From Penium margaritaceum (lineage: Eukaryota; Streptophyta; Zygnematophyceae; Desmidiales; Peniaceae), in contig SZWC01000036.1 of NCBI GenBank assembly GCA_023375785.1, forward strand, positions 59,792 through 123,791: a stretch of DNA of 64,000 nt, written 5' to 3'. The first letter of the stretch is position 1; each line of letters opens with the position of its first letter. Of this stretch, positions 57,601 through 64,000 are shown in pieces. The position numbers were made by a program, and so were the translations under genes. A model generated the notes under the pieces. That model saw nothing but the letters and a program-made list of their open reading frames with translations, ran no database searches and had not been told where the DNA came from.

Positions 57601-60600
57601 GGATAAATGCGTGTAAGTGTGTGTAATTGCGTGTAAGTGCGTGTAAGTGCGTATAAGTGCAATAAGTGCGTGTAAGTGTGTATAAGTGCGTGTAAGTGTG
57701 TGTAAATACGCGTAAGTATATGTAAGTGCGTGTAACTGTGTGTAAGTGCGTGTAAGTGCGTGTAAGGGTGTGTAAGTTCGTGTAAGTGCGTGTAAATGCG
57801 TATAAGTGTGGGTAAGTACGTGTAAGTCTGTGTAGGTGCATGTACGTGTGGTTAAGTACGTGTAAGTGCGTGTAAGTGCCTGTAAGTGTGTGTAAGTGCG
57901 TGTAAGTACGTGTAAGTACGTGTAAGTACGTGTAAGTATGTACAAGTGCATGTAAGTGCGTGTAAGTACGTGTAAGTACGTGTAAGTACGTGTACGTGAG
58001 TGTAACTGTGTGTACGTACGTGTAAGAATGTGTAAGTGCGTGTAAGCACGTGTAAGTGTGTGTAAATGCGTGTAAGTGCGTGTAAGTACGTGTAAGTAGG
58101 TGTAAGTACGTGCAAGTGCGTGTAAGTGCATGTAACTGTGAGTAACTGCGTGTAAGTACGTGTAAGTGCGTGTAAGTGGGTATAAGTGCGTGTAAGTGCA
58201 TGTAACTGTGTGTAAGTGTGTGAGAGTAGGTGTAAGTACGTGTAAGTGTGTGTAAGTGCGTGTATGTGTGTATAAGTACGTATAAGTATGTGTAAGTGCA
58301 TGTAAGTGCATGTGACTGTGTGTAAGTGCGTAGAAGTAGGTGTAAGTGTGTGCAAGTGCGTGTAACTACGTGCAACTGCTTGTAAGTGCGTGTAAGTGCA
58401 TATACGTGTGTGTAAGTATGTGTAAGTGTGTGTAAGTGCTTGTAAGTATGTGTAAGTACGTGTAAGTGTGCGTAAGTACGTGTAACTACGTGTAAGTGTG
58501 TGTAACTATGTGTAAGTGTATGTAAGTGCATGTAAGTGCGTGTAAGTACAATTACCTACGCATAAGTGCGTGTAAGTGTGTGTAAGTGCGTGTAAGAGCG
58601 TGTAAGCACGTGTAAGTGCGTGCAAATATGTGTAAGTGCGTATAAGTGCGTGTAAGTGCATGTAAGTGCATGTATGTATGTGTAAGTACGTGTACGTGCA
58701 TGTAAGTGCGTGTAAGTGCGTGTAAGTGCATGTAAGTATGTGTAAGTACGTGTAAGTGCGTGTAAGTGCATGTAAGTGTGTGTAAGTGCGTATAAGTGTG
58801 TGTAAGTGCATGTAAGTGCGTGAAAGTACGTGTAAGTGTGTGTAACTGCGTGTACGTGTGTGTAAGTGTGTGTAAACGTGTGCAAGTGCGTGGAAGTGTG
58901 TGCAAGTACGTGTAAGTGCGTGTAAGTGTATGTTGGTGTATGTAAGTATGTATAAGTGTGTGTAGGTGTGTGTAAGTCCGTGTCAGTGCGTGTAAGTGTG
59001 TGTAAGTACATGTATATGTGTGTAAGTGTGTGTAAGGGTGTATAAGTACGTGTATGTGCGTGTAAGTACGTGTAAGTGTGTGGAAGTACGTGTAAGTATG
59101 TGTAAGTGCATGTAAATACGTGTAAGTGCATGTAAGTGCGTGTAAGCATGTGTAAGTGCGTGTAACTACGTGTCTGTGTGTGTAAGTGCGTGTAAGTACG
59201 TGTAAGTGCGTGTAAGTATGTGTAAGTGCATGTAAGTGCGTATAAGTACATGTAAGCACGTGTAAGCACGTGGAATTGTGTGTAACTGTGTGTAAGTACG
59301 TGTAAGTGTGCGTAAGTGCGTGTAAGTATGTGTAAGTGCGTGTAAGTACGTGTAAGTGCGTAAAAGTGCGTGTAAGTACGTGTAAGTGCATGTAAGTGCG
59401 TGTAAATGCGTGTAAGTGCATGTAAGTGCGTGTAAGTATGTTCAAGTGTGTGTAAGTATGTGTAAGTGCGTGTAACTACATGTAAGTGTGTGTAAGTGTG
59501 TGTAAGTACGTGTAAGTGCTTGTAAGTGCGTGTAAGCACGTGTAAGTGCGTGTAAGTGCGTGTAAGTGCGTGTAACTGCGTGTAACTGCGTACACGTGTG
59601 TGTAAGTGCGTGTAAGAGCGTATAACTGCGTGTAAGTGCGTGTAAGTGCGTGTAAGTACGTGTAAGTGCGTTTAAGTGCGTGTAAGTACGTGTAAGTGTT
59701 TGTAAGTGCGTGTAAGTGCGTGTAAGTGCGTGTAAGTGCGTGTAAGTACAATTAACTGCATGTAAGTGCGTGTAAGCTCATGTAAGTGCGTGTAAGTGCA
59801 TGTAAGTGTGTGCAAGTACGTTAAAGTGCATGTAAGTATGTGTACGTGCATGTAAGTAGGTGTAAGTGCGTGTTACTACGTGAAAGTGCATTTAAGTGCA
59901 TGTAAGTGCGTGTAAGTGTGTGTAAGTGCGTGTAAGTACGTGCAAGTGCGTGTAAGTGCATGTAACTGTGAGTAACTGCGTGTAACTACGTGTAAGTGCG
60001 TGAAAGTGGGTATAAGTGCGTGTAAGTGCATGTAATTGTGTGTAAGTGTGTGAGAGTAGGTATAAGTACGTGTAAGTGTGTGTAACTACGTGTATGTGTG
60101 TGTAAGTACGTGTAAGTATGTGTAAGTGCATGTAAGTGCATGTGACTGCGTGTAAGTGCGTAGAAGTAGGTATAAGTGTGTGCAAGTGCGTGTAATTGCG
60201 TGCAACGGCTTGTAAGTGCATATAAGTGCATATACGTGTGTGTAAGTATGTGTAAGTGTGTGTAAGTGCTTGTAAGTATGTGTAAGTACGTGTAAGTACG
60301 CGTAAGTGCGTGTAACTACGTGTAAGTGTGTGTAACTATGTGTAAGTGTATGTAAGTGCATGTAAGTGTGTGTAAGTACAATTAACTACGTGTAAGTGCG
60401 TGTAAGAGTGTATAAGTACGTGTAAGAGCGTGTAAGTGCGTGTAAGTGCATGCAATAACGTGTGAGTGCATATAAGTGCGTGTAAGTGCATGTAAGTGCC
60501 TAAAAGTACTTGTTATTGCGTGTATCTGTGTGTAGCTGCGTGTATGTATGTATAAGTGCATGTAAGTACGTGGAAGTACGTGTAAGTGTGTGTAAGTGCG

Positions 60601-63600
60601 TATACGTACGTGTAAGTGCATGTAAGTATGCGTAAGTGCATGTAAGTGTTTGTAAGTGCGGATAAATATGTGTAAGTACGTGTAAATGCGTGTAAGTTTG
60701 ATAAAGTACGTGTAAGTGCGTGCAAGTGCAATGCACTGTACGTAAGTGCGTGTAAGTACATGTAAGTGTGTGTAAGAGCGTGTAAGTAAGTGCAAGTGCA
60801 TGCAAGTGCATGTAAGTACGTATAAGTGTGTGTTAGTGCATGTAACTACGTGTAAGTGCATGTAAGTGCGTGTAAGTATGTGTAAGTGCGTGCAGGTACG
60901 TGTAAGTGTTTGTAAGTGCGTGTTAGTATGTGTAAGTATGTGTAAGTGTATGTAAGCTTGTGTAAGTACTTGTAAGTGCATGTAAGTGCAATTAAGTGCG
61001 TGTAAGTGTGTGTAAGTATGTGTAAGTGTATGTAATTGCGTGTAAGTGCGTGAAAGTACATGTTAGTGAGTGTAAGTGCATGTAAGTCTGTATAAGTGTG
61101 TGCAAGTGTTTGTAAGTGTGTTTCAGTGCCCGTAACTACATATAAATGCATGTAACTGCATGTAAGTGTGTGTAAGTGTGTGTATGTGCGTGTAAGTATG
61201 TGTAAGTGTGTATCAGTGTGTGTAAGTGCTTGTAAGTACGTACAAGTACGTGTAAGTGCGTGTAAGTGTGTGTAACTGCGTGTAAGTGCGTGTAACTGCG
61301 TGTGTGTGTAAGTGCATGTAAGTGCATGTAAGTGTGTGTAAGTGCGTGTAAGTGTGTGTAAGTGTGTGTAAGTGCTTGTAAGTGTGTGTTAGTGTGTGTA
61401 ATTGTGTGGACGTGTTTTTAAGTGCGTGTAAGTACGTGTAAGGGCATTTAAGTGTGTGTAAGTTTGTGTAAGTGTGTGTAAGTGCGTATAAGTGTAATTA
61501 ACTACGTATAAGTACGTGTATGTGCATGTAACTATGTTTAAGTACGTGTAAGTATGTGTAAGTGTGTACAAGTGCGTGCAAGTGCATGGAAGTGAGTGTA
61601 AGTGTGTGTAAGTGTGTGTAAGTGCGTGTAAGTATGTATAAGTACGTATAGGTGTGTGTAAGTATGTGTAAGTGTGTGTATGTGCGTGTAAGTTCTTGTA
61701 AGTACTTGTAAGTACGTGTAATTGTGTGTAAATGCGTATACGTGTACGTAAGTGCGTGTAAGTGCGAGTAAGTACGTACAAGTATTTTTAAGTACGTATA
61801 AGTACGTGTAAGTGCGTGTAAGTATGTGTAAGTTCATGTAAGTGTATGTAGGTGCGTGTAAGTACGTATACGTGCGTGTGAAGTGCGTGTAAGTTTGTGT
61901 AAGTACGTGTAAGTGTGTGTAGCCGCGTATAAGTGCGTATAAGTGCGTGTAAGTGCGTATAAGTGCGTGTAAGTATGTGTAAGTGCGTGTAAGTGCATGT
62001 AAGTGCGTATGAGTATGTGTAAGTGCGTGTAGGTGTGTGTAAGTGTGTGTAACTACGTGTAACTGCGTGAAAGTGTGTGTAAGTGCATGTAAGTGCGTAT
62101 AAGTGCGTGTAAGTGAATGTAACTACGTGTTAGTGTGTGTAAGTGTGTGTCAGTACGTGTAAGTGTGTGTAAGTGCGTGTAAGTGCGTGTAAGTATGTGT
62201 AAGTGCGTGTAAGTGCGTGTACGTGTGTGTAAGTGTGTGTAAGTACGTGTAAGTGCATGTAAGTGTTTCTATGTACGCGTAAGTATGTGTAAGTGTGTGT
62301 AAGTGCGTGTAAGTTCGTGTAAGTACGTGTAAGTGCGTGTAAGTACAATTAACTGCGTGTAAGTACATGTAAGTACGTGTAAGAGCGTGTAATTATGTGT
62401 AGCTATGTGCAAGAGCATGTAAGTGCATGTAAGTGCGTGTAAGTACGTGTAAGTGCGTATAACTGCGTGTACGTGCCTGTAAGTGCGTGTAAATGTGTGC
62501 AAGTGTGTGGAAGTGTGAGTAAGTACGTGCAAGTATGTGTAAGTGTATGTTAGTGTATGTAAGTATGTATAAGTGCGTGTAGGTGTGAGTGAGTGTGTGT
62601 AAGTGCGTGTAAGTGCGTGTAAGTGCATGTATGTGCGTGTAAGTGTGTATAAGTGTGTGTAAGTACGTGTAAGTATGTGTAAGTACATGCAAGTGCGTGT
62701 AAGTACGTATATGTATGTGTAAGTGCATGTAAATGCGTGTTAGTGTATGTAAGTGCGTGTAAGCATGTGTAAGTACGTGTAACTACGTGTAAGTGCGTGT
62801 AAGTATGTGTAAGTACGTGTAAATACGTGTAAGTGTGTTTAAGTGCATGTAAGTCCGTATAAGTATGTGTAAGCACTTGTAAGTGCGTGTAACTGTGTGT
62901 AACTGTGTGTAAGTGCATGTAAGTGTGCGTAAGTGCGTGTAAGTATGTGTAAGTACGTGCAAGTGCGTGTAAGTGTGTATAAGTGCGTGTAAGTGCATGT
63001 AAGTACATGTAAGTGCGTGTAAGTGCGTGTAAGTGCGTGTAAGTGTGTGTAAGTATGTTCAAGTGCGTATAAGTACGTGTAAGTTTGTAACTACATGTAA
63101 GTGTGTGTAAGTGCGTGTAAGTGCGTGTAAGTGCTTGTAAGTACGTGTAAGTACGTGTAAGTGCGTGTAAGTGCGTGTTACTGCGTGTAAGTGCGTGTAA
63201 CTGCGTACACGTGTGTGTAAGTGTGTGTAAGAGCGTATAACTGTGTGTAAGTGCGTGTATGTGCGTGTAAGTACGTGTAAGTGCGTTTGAGTGCGTGTAA
63301 ATACGTTTAAGTATTTGTAAGTGCGTTTAAGTTCGTGTAAGTGCGTGTAAGTGCGTGTAAGTGTGTGTAAGTACAATTAACTGCGTGTAACTCCGTGTAA
63401 GTTCATGTAAGTACGTGTAAGTGCATGTAAGTGTGTGCAAGTATGTGTAAGTGCACGTAAGTATGTGTAAGTACGTGTAAGTACGTGTAAGTGCGTGTTA
63501 GTATGTGTAAGTGCGTGTAAGTGCATGTAAGTGCATGTAAGTGCGTGTAAGTGCGTGTAAGTTTGGTAAGTGCGTGTAAGTGCATAAGTATGTGTAAGTG

Positions 63601-64000
63601 CGTGGAAGTGCGTGTAAGTGCGTATAACTGCATGTAAGTGTGTGTAAGTGCATGTTAGTGCGTGTAAGTGCGTGTAAGTGCGTGTAAGTGCATAAAAGTG
63701 TGTGTAAGTGTGTATAAGTTTATATAGTTGTGTATAAGTGTGTGTAAAAGTGTGTAAGTACGTGTAAGTACGTGTAAATGTGTGTAAGTATGTGTAAGTG
63801 CGTGTAACTGTGTGTAAGTGGATGTAAGTGCATGTAAGTGCTTGTAAGTGCGTGTAAGTGCGTGTAAGTGTGTGTAAGCACGTGTAAGTGCGTGTAAATG
63901 TACATAAGTGCGTGTAAGTGCATGTAAGTGCATGTAAGTACATGTAAGTACATGTAAGTGCGTGTTAGTACGTGTAAGTGCGTGTAAGTGCGTGTAAGTA
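48639..64000 (+). repeat. Decamer satellite array, block 3, both higher-order classes, runs off the window
   Basis: Same decamer and orientation as the other blocks. The stretches 48.6-50.8 kb and 58.5-64.0 kb carry the class II landmark CAATTAACT (near 48831, 50041, 59748, 60378, 62345 and 63371, with variants near 58548 and 61493). They also carry CTGCGTACACGTGTG or a close variant about 165-175 bp before it (49867, 59587, 63203). The middle, about 50.9-58.4 kb, has class I landmarks instead (near 51256, 54226 and 56918). The array reaches the last base, so its full length is unknown. No gene is present. Confidence 0.95.

Noticed and set aside
7024-64000. Telomeric repeat
   Set aside because: The unit AGTGCGTGTA has no TTTAGGG-like or other known telomere motif. 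The array is interrupted by LTR elements and has no terminal structure in the window.

Overview
The window is repeat DNA from a eukaryote, most likely a green plant or streptophyte alga. The evidence is a copia-type primer-binding site matching the 3' end of plant initiator tRNA-Met (TGGTATCAGAGC at 23605), UBN2-type copia gag proteins, draft-assembly N gaps, and no bacterial-style gene packing. A charophyte such as Chara is a plausible guess that the sequence alone cannot prove. I found no host gene, tRNA or rRNA.

Layout. (1) 1-7023: GC-rich remnant of an integrase-bearing mobile element. It has an Ala/Pro/Glu-rich structural-like part, a linker, an integrase core, and an unusual tail of about six tandem PHD-like zinc fingers. 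A gene-free 3' part follows, full of short perfect hairpins. No reverse transcriptase is visible. (2) 7024-22795, 27753-43686 and 48639-64000: one enormous satellite of about 47 kb, all in one orientation, continuing past the right edge. Its unit is the decamer AGTGCGTGTA. Variation is almost entirely transitions at positions 4, 5, 6 and 8, and longer higher-order repeats of at least two families overlie it. (3) 22796-27752 and 43687-48638: two LTR retrotransposons inserted in the satellite. Each has LTRs and a copia-type gag but no recognisable protease, integrase or reverse transcriptase. They fit the TR-GAG class, i.e. non-autonomous elements that presumably use another copia element's enzymes.

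The striking parts are these. The satellite carries a consensus 5' splice-donor hexamer (GTAAGT) about every 10 bp on the + strand. It is stop-free in all three minus frames, which all encode the same cyclic decapeptide, so the very long minus-strand reading frames there are artefacts. The integrase carries a PHD-like finger array. The two TR-GAG families, otherwise quite different, share a short segment with an MRRWxRRR peptide between gag and the 3' LTR.

Caution on assembly: three of the four N positions are flanked by the same sequence on both sides, so the apparent tandem LTR at 47756-48638 and the gag duplication at 24050-24723 may be failed joins rather than biology. Landmark positions inside the satellite were read by eye and are approximate.
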